7,259 bases of DNA, taken from the NCBI GenBank assembly GCA_902492655.1, contig CABUMF010000066.1, positions 1 to 7,259 on the forward strand, written 5' to 3'. The stretch's first letter is position 1. Each line of letters begins with the position of its first letter. The position numbers and the translations under genes are program-made. Origin of the DNA: an uncultured Eubacteriales bacterium. GTDB taxonomy: Bacteria > Bacillota > Clostridia > HGM11514. Positions 1 through 6,013 of the stretch are shown one piece after another. Under the pieces are notes generated by a model that was not told where the DNA came from, made no database searches, and saw only the letters and a program-made list of their open reading frames with translations.

Positions 1-10
1 AGTAATAATT

Positions 11-80
11 GCATGGCTGGCAGGCCAAGAAAAAGACGCACTTGTGCGTTGCCAGTAGTATTAGGGCTATGCCCGAAACT
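11..80 (+). other. Hairpin-rich non-coding element (possible structured RNA or dispersed repeat)
   Basis: No credible gene lies here, but the stretch is dense in inverted repeats. CTGGCA (17-22) pairs with TGCCAG (50-55). Directly inside it, ACGCA (36-40) and TGCGT (45-49) form a hairpin with a CTTG loop, so the two stems could stack coaxially with a 13-nt purine-rich bulge at 23-35. A third hairpin, GGGC-TAT-GCCC, lies at 64-74, and a plus-strand terminator follows at 84-116. This order fits the 3' part of a structured transcript or a dispersed clostridial repeat, read on the plus strand and starting left of the window. The type and function are unknown. The structure was folded by eye, and short GC-rich repeats can arise by chance. 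Confidence 0.35.
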
Positions 81-83
81 GAA

Positions 84-116
84 ATCCCCCCCGTTTTACG
101 GGGGGATATTTATTTT
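84..116 (+). terminator. Rho-independent terminator, plus strand
   Basis: ATCCCCCC (84-91) pairs with GGGGGGAT (100-107) around a short loop, followed by the T-rich run ATTTATTTTT. On the minus strand no U-tract follows the stem, so it acts on plus-strand transcription. It must end a transcript entering from the left, possibly the hairpin-rich element at 11-80. Confidence 0.75.
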
Positions 117-124
117 TGCAGATT

Positions 125-157
125 AAAAACCGCTGAAATCAACGATTTCAACGGTTT
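125..157 (-). terminator. Rho-independent terminator of tRNA-Lys
   Basis: Read on the minus strand, AAACCGTTGAAATC pairs with GATTTCAGCGGTTT around a GTT loop, with one U-G wobble, and then runs into a short U-tract. The stem begins directly after the CCA end of tRNA-Lys, with no spacer. It should terminate tRNA-Lys and any read-through from the aldehyde dehydrogenase operon upstream. Confidence 0.85.
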
Positions 158-233
158 TGGTACACCATCGGGGGCTCGAACCCCGGACACCCTGATTAAG
201 AGTCAGGTGCTCTACCAACTGAGCTAATGGTGC
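158..233 (-). tRNA. tRNA-Lys (anticodon CTT)
   Basis: The minus strand folds into a full cloverleaf. The acceptor stem is GCACCAT/ATGGTGT with a G1-U72 wobble. The D arm is GCTC/GAGC around AGTTGGTA. The anticodon stem is CCTGA/TCAGG around CTCTTAA, giving anticodon CTT, which reads AAG lysine codons. The T arm is CGGGG/CCCCG with loop TTCGAGC. The discriminator base is A and the CCA end is encoded (158-160). A strong promoter lies about 32 nt upstream of the mature 5' end and a terminator abuts the 3' end, so it can be transcribed alone. Confidence 0.97.
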
Positions 234-271
234 GTGCATCTGACGAACTATTTGTCCGCCAACAGTTATAT

Positions 272-300
272 ATTATAACAAAAAAATGCTGTTTTGTAAA
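272..300 (-). promoter_or_regulatory. Promoter of tRNA-Lys
   Basis: On the minus strand a TTTACA -35 box (300-295) is separated by 17 bp from a perfect TATAAT -10 box (277-272). Transcription should start near 265, giving a 5' leader of about 32 nt before the mature tRNA end at 233. Confidence 0.85.
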
Positions 301-389
301 TAGGCATAATAGACAATGTTAAGCAATTTTTGCAATGTATATAATATGCAATTTTAACAAGAATTTCGTGGCTTTGTTTTTGCAAGAAT

Positions 390-1772
390 TTATCTTAAGA
401 AAATATGCAACAAAGTATCGTAAATCTGGCTTTTGTACGGCTGATAACGCATGGGAAGATCTATCCAAGTTTTTTTATCAACTATTGATTTATAATGGGA
501 AAATGCGTCAAATCCGTCCTTGCCGTGATATGAACCCATTCCGCTCTCTCCGACACCGCCGAAGCCCATTTCGCTTGTGGCAAGGTGAATAACCACATCG
601 TTTATGCACCCTCCTCCGTAGGAAAGCTCGGTTGTAATGCGGTCAATGTGTTTTTTGTTGCTTGAAAAAAGGTACAGTGCGAGCGGCTTGTCCTTATCCT
701 TTAATTCATCGACCGTTTTGTCGAAATCATCAAAGCATATAACGGGCAGAACAGGCCCAAATATTTCCTCGCCCATAACCGCATCGGTATAGTCTACATT
801 ATCCATAACGGTAGGTGAAATCCTGTTACATGATGCATCGGTTTCTCCTCCGATTACAACTTTATTTTTGTCAATTAAGCCGCAAAGACGGTTAAAGTGT
901 TTATCATTGATAATTTTTCCGTAACTTTTGTTTTCAAGAGGATTTTCGCCGTATTGCTCCTTTATTTGCTTTTCAATCTCCGAAATAAGCGTATCTTTAA
1001 TGCTTTTTTCGCAAAGTATGTAATCGGGGGCAACGCAGGTTTGTCCGCAGTTTAAGAACTTGCCGAATACGATGCGTTTTGCCGCAAGTTTGATATTTGC
1101 GGATTTATCAACTATGCATGGGCTTTTGCCGCCAAGCTCCAATACCGCAGGGGTGAGATGCTCGGCTGTGTGCCTTAATACTTCTTTTCCGACGGATTGG
1201 CTTCCGGTAAAGAACACGAAGTCGAATTTTTGTTCAAGGAGTGCTGTGTTTTCAGCCCTGCCTCCGGTTACGACCGCAACATATTTCGGATCGAAGCATT
1301 CCGATATGACAGTTTCGATAATTTTGCTTGTTTCGGGAGAATATGCGCTCGGCTTTACTATTGCCGTATTGCCTGCGGAAATTGCATCGGCAAGAGGCTC
1401 TATAGTTAAAAGAAAGGGATAATTCCAAGGACTCAAAATCAGCGTATTGCCGTAAGGCACTGGCTGTTTATAGCTTACGGATGCAAACTGCGCAAGGGGT
1501 GTGTGAACCCTTCTTTTTTTAGCAAAGCTCTTTGTGTGCCTAATCATATATGAAATTTCCGACAAAACGAGCCCTGTTTCGCACATAAAGCCCTCGTAAC
1601 TGCTTTTTCCCAAATCGGCGGTCAGAGCGGCGTTAATTTCGTTTTCGTGCCTTTTAACGGCATCGTAAAGCTTTTTAAGTTGATTTATGCGAAACCGAAC
1701 CGGTATGGTTTCTCCGCTTTTGTAATATTCGCGCTGAGTTTTCAGAAGTTGACTTATTTGTTCGTTTGTCAT
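390..1772 (-). CDS. Class-3-like NAD(P)+-dependent aldehyde dehydrogenase
   Basis: The 460-residue product oxidises aldehydes to carboxylates with NAD(P)+, probably in the cytoplasm. The ALDH signatures are present: PWNYP (115-119) with the oxyanion-hole Asn117, VKPS with Lys140, the cofactor-loop motif FTGSQSVG (188-195), ELGGK with the general base Glu212, NCGQTC with the catalytic Cys246, and EEIFGP (335-340). The length, QTCVAPDY and the C-terminal RYQPY place it in the ALDH3/fatty-aldehyde-type group. The natural substrate is unknown. The ATG at 1772 is chosen because GGAG lies 8 nt upstream; a start at 1814 would add 14 residues, overlap the alcohol dehydrogenase and lack a placed ribosome site. 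It is the last gene of the marR operon, one base after the alcohol dehydrogenase stop, so translation is probably coupled. No terminator is evident right after it. Confidence 0.94.
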   Translation of the reverse strand: MTNEQISQLLKTQREYYKSGETIPVRFRINQLKKLYDAVKRHENEINAALTADLGKSSYEGFMCETGLVLSEISYMIRHTKSFAKKRRVHTPLAQFASVSYKQPVPYGNTLILSPWNYPFLLTIEPLADAISAGNTAIVKPSAYSPETSKIIETVISECFDPKYVAVVTGGRAENTALLEQKFDFVFFTGSQSVGKEVLRHTAEHLTPAVLELGGKSPCIVDKSANIKLAAKRIVFGKFLNCGQTCVAPDYILCEKSIKDTLISEIEKQIKEQYGENPLENKSYGKIINDKHFNRLCGLIDKNKVVIGGETDASCNRISPTVMDNVDYTDAVMGEEIFGPVLPVICFDDFDKTVDELKDKDKPLALYLFSSNKKHIDRITTELSYGGGCINDVVIHLATSEMGFGGVGESGMGSYHGKDGFDAFSHYKSIVDKKTWIDLPMRYQPYKSQIYDTLLHIFLR

Positions 1773-1773
1773 T

Positions 1774-2982
1774 TTATTTACTCCAATCCGAAATCTGATA
1801 ATAGAATTTTTCAAGCTCTTTTTCTGTCATAAGCTTAGGAACGGGATAAAGCGGATTTGCCTCCTTTTCCGCGTGTCGAGCCATGACCGGAATATCCTTT
1901 TCCAAAATACCTTCTATCTTGTCGGGAATATTCATTTCGTGGTTTAGTGTTTTCACGGCATCTATAAACTTTTCCGCTCCGACCTTATCCGAATCACCTA
2001 CTGAAGATACGCCGGCGATTACACCGAGCCTATGTAGTTTTTTATATACGCTTTTGCCGTAGTCTTCCAAAACATAAGGCATTATAACGGCGTTTGCAAG
2101 TCCGTGGGGAATCCTGTATTGTCCGCCGAGAGAATGAGCAACTGCGTGAATATATCCCACATAGGATTTGGAAAATGCGATACCGGCTTTGTATGCGGCA
2201 TGAAGCATATTTTCTCTTGCCGCATGATTTGTGCCGTCTGAATACGCAGTCTTAATATTTTCAAAAATAAGCTTGACCGTCTCTTCCGAAAGCCTTCTTG
2301 TTTCCTTTGTGGTTGACCTTCCGATATATGCCTCTACGGCATGGGTAAGTGCGTCCATTCCCGTTGTGGCGGTCAGATGAGGTGGCAGGGAATAGGTAAG
2401 AGCGGCATCAAGCACCGCATAGCGAGGTATAAGAGGAAAGCTCATAAGCGCATATTTATGACGCTTTTTGCTGTCTGTGATTATTGAAGCAAGGGTAACC
2501 TCGCTACCGGTTCCTGCCGTTGTGGGAATTGCTATAAGAACAGGTAATCTGCGGTTAACACGCAATATTCCCTTCATTTGCCCAAGCTGCTTTTTGGGAT
2601 ATACCGCACGGGCTCCCAAAGCCTTTGCGCAGTCCATAGAGGAGCCGCCGCCAATCGCAATTATACAATCACATTCGTGAAGCTTATACAGCCTAAGGGC
2701 TTCTTCAACATTGTCAACATCGGGATTCGGGCGGGTTTCATCATAGATTACAAAAGGAATTTTGCTTTCGTTCAATACAGCCTTAAGAGAATTTGTTAAG
2801 CCGTTGTTTACTATACCTTTATCCGTAACGATTATAACCGATTTTGTTTTCTCTTTTATGAAAACCTCGTTGAGCTTTGCACAGGATGAGATAATTTCAG
2901 GCTCTCTGTACGGAAGAAGGGGAATTGCAACATGAAATGCTTTCTGGAAAATACGACAGTATGCAGATTTAATAAAAAACAA
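1774..2982 (-). CDS. Iron-containing alcohol dehydrogenase
   Basis: This 402-residue group III alcohol dehydrogenase interconverts an alcohol and an aldehyde with NAD(P)H. It carries the nucleotide-binding GGGSS (111-115), PTTAGTGSE (153-161), and the metal ligands Asp210 and His214 in GMDALTH, His283 in VAHSLGG and His293 in PHG. All four expected metal ligands are present. The first 30 or so residues form a hydrophobic and aromatic N-terminal extension (CRIFQKAFHVAIPLLPYREP) ahead of the usual fold. I recall similar extensions in clostridial homologues, but the role is unknown. The start is taken as TTG at 2982, two bases after the marR stop and downstream of GGAGG/AAGG; a TTG at 3003 has no ribosome site. 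Its stop lies one base before the aldehyde dehydrogenase start, so the two enzymes can run alcohol-aldehyde-acid conversions together. Direction and substrate are inferred only. Confidence 0.94.
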   Translation of the reverse strand: MFFIKSAYCRIFQKAFHVAIPLLPYREPEIISSCAKLNEVFIKEKTKSVIIVTDKGIVNNGLTNSLKAVLNESKIPFVIYDETRPNPDVDNVEEALRLYKLHECDCIIAIGGGSSMDCAKALGARAVYPKKQLGQMKGILRVNRRLPVLIAIPTTAGTGSEVTLASIITDSKKRHKYALMSFPLIPRYAVLDAALTYSLPPHLTATTGMDALTHAVEAYIGRSTTKETRRLSEETVKLIFENIKTAYSDGTNHAARENMLHAAYKAGIAFSKSYVGYIHAVAHSLGGQYRIPHGLANAVIMPYVLEDYGKSVYKKLHRLGVIAGVSSVGDSDKVGAEKFIDAVKTLNHEMNIPDKIEGILEKDIPVMARHAEKEANPLYPVPKLMTEKELEKFYYQISDWSK

Positions 2983-2999
2983 GGTTACCTTCCACCTCC
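2983..2999 (-). promoter_or_regulatory. Ribosome binding site for the alcohol dehydrogenase, inside marR
   Basis: Minus-strand GGAGG (2999-2995), followed by GGAAGG (2993-2988), precedes the TTG at 2982. GGAGG is 12 nt from the start and AAGG is 5 nt from it. These bases encode the Gly-rich CGGGR tail of MarR. The site decides the 2982 start over 3003 and implies translational coupling. Confidence 0.7.
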
Positions 3000-3437
3000 G
3001 CAATTATTTACAACAGATTCAAGACGGTCGCTTATAACGGACAGACTTTTGTAAAAAGCCAATCTTTCCTTTTCTGTAAGACTGTCGCTTATATAATCCA
3101 AGATGCCGTTAATCTTTTCGGAAATCTTTTTTGCGACCGAAACACCTTTCTCTGTAAGAAGCAAAGGATTTTTATATCTCTTAACATTTTTCGATTCGCA
3201 GGTAACATAGCCGTTTGTTTCCAGATAATTCAGGGAACGGGATATTGTAGCCTTGTCCTCCTCACAGCGTTCACAAAGGTCGGTTGCGTTGAGATTATCC
3301 TCCGAGTACAAATAGTAGAGGCATGAGATATGCGGACTTTTAAGATTATACTCAGCCATTTCGAGGTTCTTGATTTTTCGGACATTTCGGCTGATTCTGT
3401 TAATCAGAACCGTGAAGGTTTCAAATCGTTCTTCCAT
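2985..3437 (-). CDS. MarR-family transcriptional regulator
   Basis: This 150-residue protein has the MarR length and a winged helix-turn-helix. An N-terminal dimerisation helix is followed by SPHISCLYYLY (34-44), the HTH LNATDLCERCEEDKATISRSL (49-69, recognition helix about 62-74), a wing ending in NPLLLTEKG (90-98), and long C-terminal dimer helices. The usual wing motif D-x-R is replaced by SKNVKRYK. There are five cysteines, two of them as CERC (55-58) just before the recognition helix. AAGGAG lies 7 nt before the ATG. It is the first gene of the operon, and two palindromes flank its own promoter, so it most likely represses itself and the two dehydrogenases until a ligand, perhaps an aldehyde or a thiol-reactive compound, releases it. 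The ligand is inferred, not seen. Confidence 0.93.
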   Translation of the reverse strand: MEERFETFTVLINRISRNVRKIKNLEMAEYNLKSPHISCLYYLYSEDNLNATDLCERCEEDKATISRSLNYLETNGYVTCESKNVKRYKNPLLLTEKGVSVAKKISEKINGILDYISDSLTEKERLAFYKSLSVISDRLESVVNNCGGGR

Positions 3438-3455
3438 AAATTTACTCCTTATTTA

Positions 3456-3475
3456 CTTGTTGAAATTTCAACCAA
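3456..3475 (-). promoter_or_regulatory. Putative MarR operator 1, over the transcription start
   Basis: The 14-bp palindrome GTTGAAATTTCAAC (3459-3472) is perfect. The surrounding 20 bp match operator 2 at 17 of 20 positions. It lies just downstream of the -10 box and covers the expected +1, a position where a bound repressor would block initiation. Confidence 0.75.
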
Positions 3476-3480
3476 TATTA

Positions 3481-3509
3481 ATTTTAGCATACGCTTGTTG
3501 AAATGTCAA
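3481..3509 (-). promoter_or_regulatory. Promoter of the marR-ADH-ALDH operon
   Basis: On the minus strand, TTGACA (3509-3504) is followed after 17 bp by TAAAAT (3486-3481), preceded by TGC as in an extended -10. Transcription should start near 3474, giving a marR leader of about 36 nt. The -35 box lies inside operator 2. Confidence 0.85.
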
Positions 3510-3513
3510 CAAG
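3494..3513 (-). promoter_or_regulatory. Putative MarR operator 2, over the -35 box
   Basis: CTTGTTGAAATGTCAACAAG is a 20-bp palindrome with 8-bp perfect arms (CTTGTTGA/TCAACAAG). It overlaps the TTGACA -35 box. Its centre is 38 bp from that of operator 1. Size and symmetry fit a MarR dimer site. Confidence 0.78.
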
Positions 3514-3518
3514 TTTTA

Positions 3519-3552
3519 GAACAAAAAGAGAGAAGCCATTTCGCTTCTCTCT
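3519..3552 (-). terminator. Rho-independent terminator of glyQS-ddh
   Basis: A perfect 10-bp stem, AGAGAGAAGC/GCTTCTCTCT, with a 6-nt loop, is followed on the minus strand by TTTTTGTTC. It begins 7 nt after the ddh stop codon and ends just before operator 2, insulating the marR operon from the synthetase transcript. Confidence 0.93.
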
Positions 3553-3559
3553 GATAAAC

Positions 3560-4543
3560 TTATAAAAGATGACTTATCAATTCGTCATTTGTTTTAGGCG
3601 AAAGATATGCCGGCGGAACATCAAAAACGGTTTTGCAGCCGCTCATGCCTTCTTTTTGCATTCTGAACGCCGCTCTTGCATAAGCAATCAAAACACAGGA
3701 GGTGAACTCGGGGTTCGAGTCAAGCTTAAGATTATACTCGATTATATGCGTGTTTTCCTTATTAAGCCCTGTTTTACCCGTTCTGATAACAAAACCGCCG
3801 TGGGGAAGAGCTGCGTGATTTGCTTTTAATTCTTCTTCCGAAACAAAATGCACCGTTGTATTATAATCCGCAAAATAGTTGGGCATTTCTTTTATTTCCT
3901 TTTCTATTCTTGCCTTGTCCGCATCGGGCTTTACGGCAACGAAGCACTCTCTTTCATGCTTTTCGCGGGTTGAAAGCTCGGGATTGGAGCCGGATCTTAC
4001 TGCTTCAAGCGCAGAATCAATCGGTACTGTATATTGCCTTGCGTCGACAACACCTTCAATTCTCCTGATTGCGTCTGAATGTCCCTGACTTACGCCCTTG
4101 CCCCAGAATGTGTAATCCTTTCCGTCGGGCAAAATGCTTTCGGCGTAAAGGCGGTTGAGAGAGAACATACCCGGATCCCAGCCGACGGAAATCATTGCAA
4201 TCTTGCCCGAAGCCTTTGCCGCTTTATCAACATTTGCAAAATGCTCGGGAATCTTTGCGTGGGTGTCAAAGCTGTCAATAACATTGAAATGCTTTGCAAG
4301 CTCGGGAGTTTGCACCGGTAAATCCGTTGCGCTTCCGCCGCAGATAACAAGAACATCAATGCTGTCTTTATGCTTTTCGATTTCGTCAATATGATAAACC
4401 TTTGCGCCGGTTTTGGTTACTACCGACTCCGGATTTCTCCTTGAAAATATCCCGTAAAGCTCCATATCGGGATTTTGCTTAACTGCCGCTTCGACACCCC
4501 GTCCCAGGTTGCCGTAGCCTGCGATTGCTATTTTTATAGACAT
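3560..4543 (-). CDS. ddh: meso-Diaminopimelate D-dehydrogenase
   Basis: This 327-residue NADPH-dependent enzyme (EC 1.4.1.16) reversibly aminates L-2-amino-6-oxopimelate, in equilibrium with tetrahydrodipicolinate, to meso-diaminopimelate. It is a one-step route to the peptidoglycan cross-linking residue and to lysine. The N-terminal Rossmann fold has GYGNLGRG (9-16) and FSRRNPES (33-40), which fits NADP(H) use. Family signatures include CGGSATD (68-74), NVIDSFDTH (87-95), SVGWDPGMFS (119-128), WGKGVSQGHSD (147-157) and HGGF (248-251). The length is typical of the Corynebacterium-type enzyme. AGGAG lies 9 nt before the ATG. It follows glyQS after 22 nt with no promoter visible between them and ends in a strong terminator, so it is the distal gene of a two-gene unit. 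Nothing in it looks damaged. Confidence 0.97.
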   Translation of the reverse strand: MSIKIAIAGYGNLGRGVEAAVKQNPDMELYGIFSRRNPESVVTKTGAKVYHIDEIEKHKDSIDVLVICGGSATDLPVQTPELAKHFNVIDSFDTHAKIPEHFANVDKAAKASGKIAMISVGWDPGMFSLNRLYAESILPDGKDYTFWGKGVSQGHSDAIRRIEGVVDARQYTVPIDSALEAVRSGSNPELSTREKHERECFVAVKPDADKARIEKEIKEMPNYFADYNTTVHFVSEEELKANHAALPHGGFVIRTGKTGLNKENTHIIEYNLKLDSNPEFTSCVLIAYARAAFRMQKEGMSGCKTVFDVPPAYLSPKTNDELISHLL

Positions 4544-4565
4544 TGTTATCAGCTCCTATAATGGT

Positions 4566-5951
4566 TTAGAATTTAATTCTTTCGTTGATGTAGCTCTTTA
4601 CATCCTCAATCTTAACTCTTTCCTGCTCCATAGAATCTCTTTCACGAATGGTTACGCAACCGTCTTCCTCAGAGTCAAAATCATATGTGATGCAGAAGGG
4701 AGTTCCGATTTCGTCCTGCCGTCTGTATCTTTTACCGATGCTTCCGGCTTCGTCAAACTCGCATCTGAAGTCTTTTGCAAGGTCGAAATACAGCTCCTCG
4801 GCTTTTTCCGAAAGCTTTTTGGAAAGAGGAAGGATTGCAGCCTTAATCGGAGCAATTGCAGGATGAAAATGCATAACAACTCTGGTGTCGTTCTTTTCCG
4901 GGTCAACAATTTCTTCATCATAAGCTTCAACCAGGAATGCAAGGGTAACACGGTCTGCTCCCAAGGAAGGCTCGATGCAATATGGGATATATCTTTCGTT
5001 TGTGACGGGGTCGATATATTCCATTTTTTCTCCGGAATGCTCGCTGTGGGATTTAAGGTCAAAGTCTGTTCTGTCGGCAATTCCCCAAAGCTCGCCCCAG
5101 CCGAAGGGGAACATAAACTCAAAGTCCGTTGTAGCATTGGAATAATGTGAAAGCTCTTCGGGATCGTGGTCACGAAGCTTAAGATTTTCTTCCTTTATGC
5201 CAAGACCGAGAAGCCAGTTCTTGCAGTATTCTTTCCAATAAGCGAACCATTTAAGGTCTTCGCCCGGAGCACAGAAAAATTCAAGCTCCATCTGCTCAAA
5301 TTCACGAATTCTGAAAATAAAGTTTCCGGGGGTAATCTCGTTTCTGAAGGACTTACCTATCTGTGCAATGCCGAACGGAATTTTCTTTCTCGTCGTTCTT
5401 TGAACATTCTTGAAGTTTACAAAAATTCCCTGGGCGGTTTCGGGACGAAGGTAAATCTCTGACTTTGAGTCTTCGGTAACGCCCTGGAAGGTTTTGAACA
5501 TCATGTTGAATTTCCTTATATCCGTAAAGTCATGAGAACCGCAGTCGGGGCAGGCAATGCCCTTTTCCTTTATATAGTTTGTCATTTGCTCGTTTGACCA
5601 GCCCGCAACATTTATTCCTGGCTCTGCTTCTTCGATAAGATGATCCGCTCTGAATCTTGATTTGCAGTTTTTGCAGTCCATGAGAGGGTCATTGAAGTTT
5701 GAGATATGACCTGAAGCCACCCAAGTTTCGGGATTCATAAGAATTGCGGCATCAAGACCTACATTGTAGGGTGATTCCTGTACGAATTTTTTCCACCATG
5801 CGCGCTTAACATTATTCTTGAGCTCAACTCCGAGAGGGCCGTAGTCCCAAGCGTTTGCAAGACCGCCGTATATTTCACTGCCGGGGTACACAAAGCCTCT
5901 GCCCTTACAGAGAGCAACAATTTTGTCCATCGACTTATCTCTATTGTTCAT
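4566..5951 (-). CDS. glyQS: Glycyl-tRNA synthetase, single-chain (alpha2) type
   Basis: This 461-residue class II synthetase charges tRNA-Gly with glycine using ATP in the cytoplasm. It is the homodimeric type, not the two-gene alpha2beta2 type. Visible parts are the N-terminal GRGFVYPGSEIYGG (17-30) and motif 1 region with DYGPLG (36-41); a four-cysteine insertion with CKNC (93-96) and CPDCGSH (134-140) that resembles a zinc knuckle; YLRPETAQG (167-175); motif 2 SFRNEITPGNFIFRIREFEQ (201-220) with Arg203; motif 3 PSLGADRVTLAFL (328-340) with Arg334; and a C-terminal anticodon-binding domain from about 355. The ATG at 5951 is preferred because AAGGAG is 7 nt upstream; the ATG at 5957 is only 1-2 nt from it. 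It is divergent from ykvI and leads the ddh unit. The leader is too short for a T-box. Confidence 0.97.
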   Translation of the reverse strand: MNNRDKSMDKIVALCKGRGFVYPGSEIYGGLANAWDYGPLGVELKNNVKRAWWKKFVQESPYNVGLDAAILMNPETWVASGHISNFNDPLMDCKNCKSRFRADHLIEEAEPGINVAGWSNEQMTNYIKEKGIACPDCGSHDFTDIRKFNMMFKTFQGVTEDSKSEIYLRPETAQGIFVNFKNVQRTTRKKIPFGIAQIGKSFRNEITPGNFIFRIREFEQMELEFFCAPGEDLKWFAYWKEYCKNWLLGLGIKEENLKLRDHDPEELSHYSNATTDFEFMFPFGWGELWGIADRTDFDLKSHSEHSGEKMEYIDPVTNERYIPYCIEPSLGADRVTLAFLVEAYDEEIVDPEKNDTRVVMHFHPAIAPIKAAILPLSKKLSEKAEELYFDLAKDFRCEFDEAGSIGKRYRRQDEIGTPFCITYDFDSEEDGCVTIRERDSMEQERVKIEDVKSYINERIKF

Positions 5952-5958
5952 ATTCATG

Positions 5959-5964
5959 CTCCTT
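5959..5964 (-). promoter_or_regulatory. Ribosome binding site that sets the glyQS start
   Basis: Minus-strand AAGGAG lies 7 nt before the ATG at 5951 but is almost touching the ATG at 5957. This favours the shorter protein (461 rather than 463 residues). Confidence 0.8.
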
Positions 5965-5984
5965 AAAAAATATTACATATCTAT

Positions 5985-6013
5985 ATAATACAAAATTGTG
6001 ATAAATTTGTCAA
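5985..6013 (-). promoter_or_regulatory. Promoter of glyQS-ddh
   Basis: On the minus strand a perfect TTGACA (6013-6008) is separated by 17 bp from TATTAT (5990-5985). Transcription should begin near 5978, leaving a leader of about 27 nt that cannot hold a T-box or other riboswitch. It overlaps the candidate plus-strand ykvI promoter. Confidence 0.87.

Noticed and set aside
9..227. 72-residue plus-strand open frame
   Set aside because: It runs through two terminators and most of tRNA-Lys on the opposite strand, with no family resemblance. It is a chance frame over structured non-coding DNA.
158..233. tRNA-Lys or tRNA-Pro as an attachment site for an integrated element
   Set aside because: No integrase, recombinase or second copy of either tRNA 3' end is visible. 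The genes between them are housekeeping or metabolic and do not differ visibly in composition.
323..352. Small A/T-rich hairpins as a terminator of the aldehyde dehydrogenase gene
   Set aside because: The stems are 4-5 bp with A/T-rich loops and are not followed by a U-tract on the minus strand.
1773..1814. Longer N-terminus for the aldehyde dehydrogenase starting at 1814
   Set aside because: It would overlap the alcohol dehydrogenase end by 41 bp, has no placed ribosome site, and the extra 14 residues do not resemble an ALDH N-terminus. The ATG at 1772 has GGAG 8 nt upstream.
2983..3003. TTG at 3003 as start of the alcohol dehydrogenase
   Set aside because: No Shine-Dalgarno lies upstream of it. 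Instead the strong GGAGG/AAGG lies after it and fits the TTG at 2982.
4652..5173. 173-residue minus-strand frame inside glyQS
   Set aside because: It is an alternative frame of a gene with clear class II synthetase motifs and has no recognisable domain. The many plus-strand frames over ddh, the dehydrogenases and glyQS were dismissed for the same reason.
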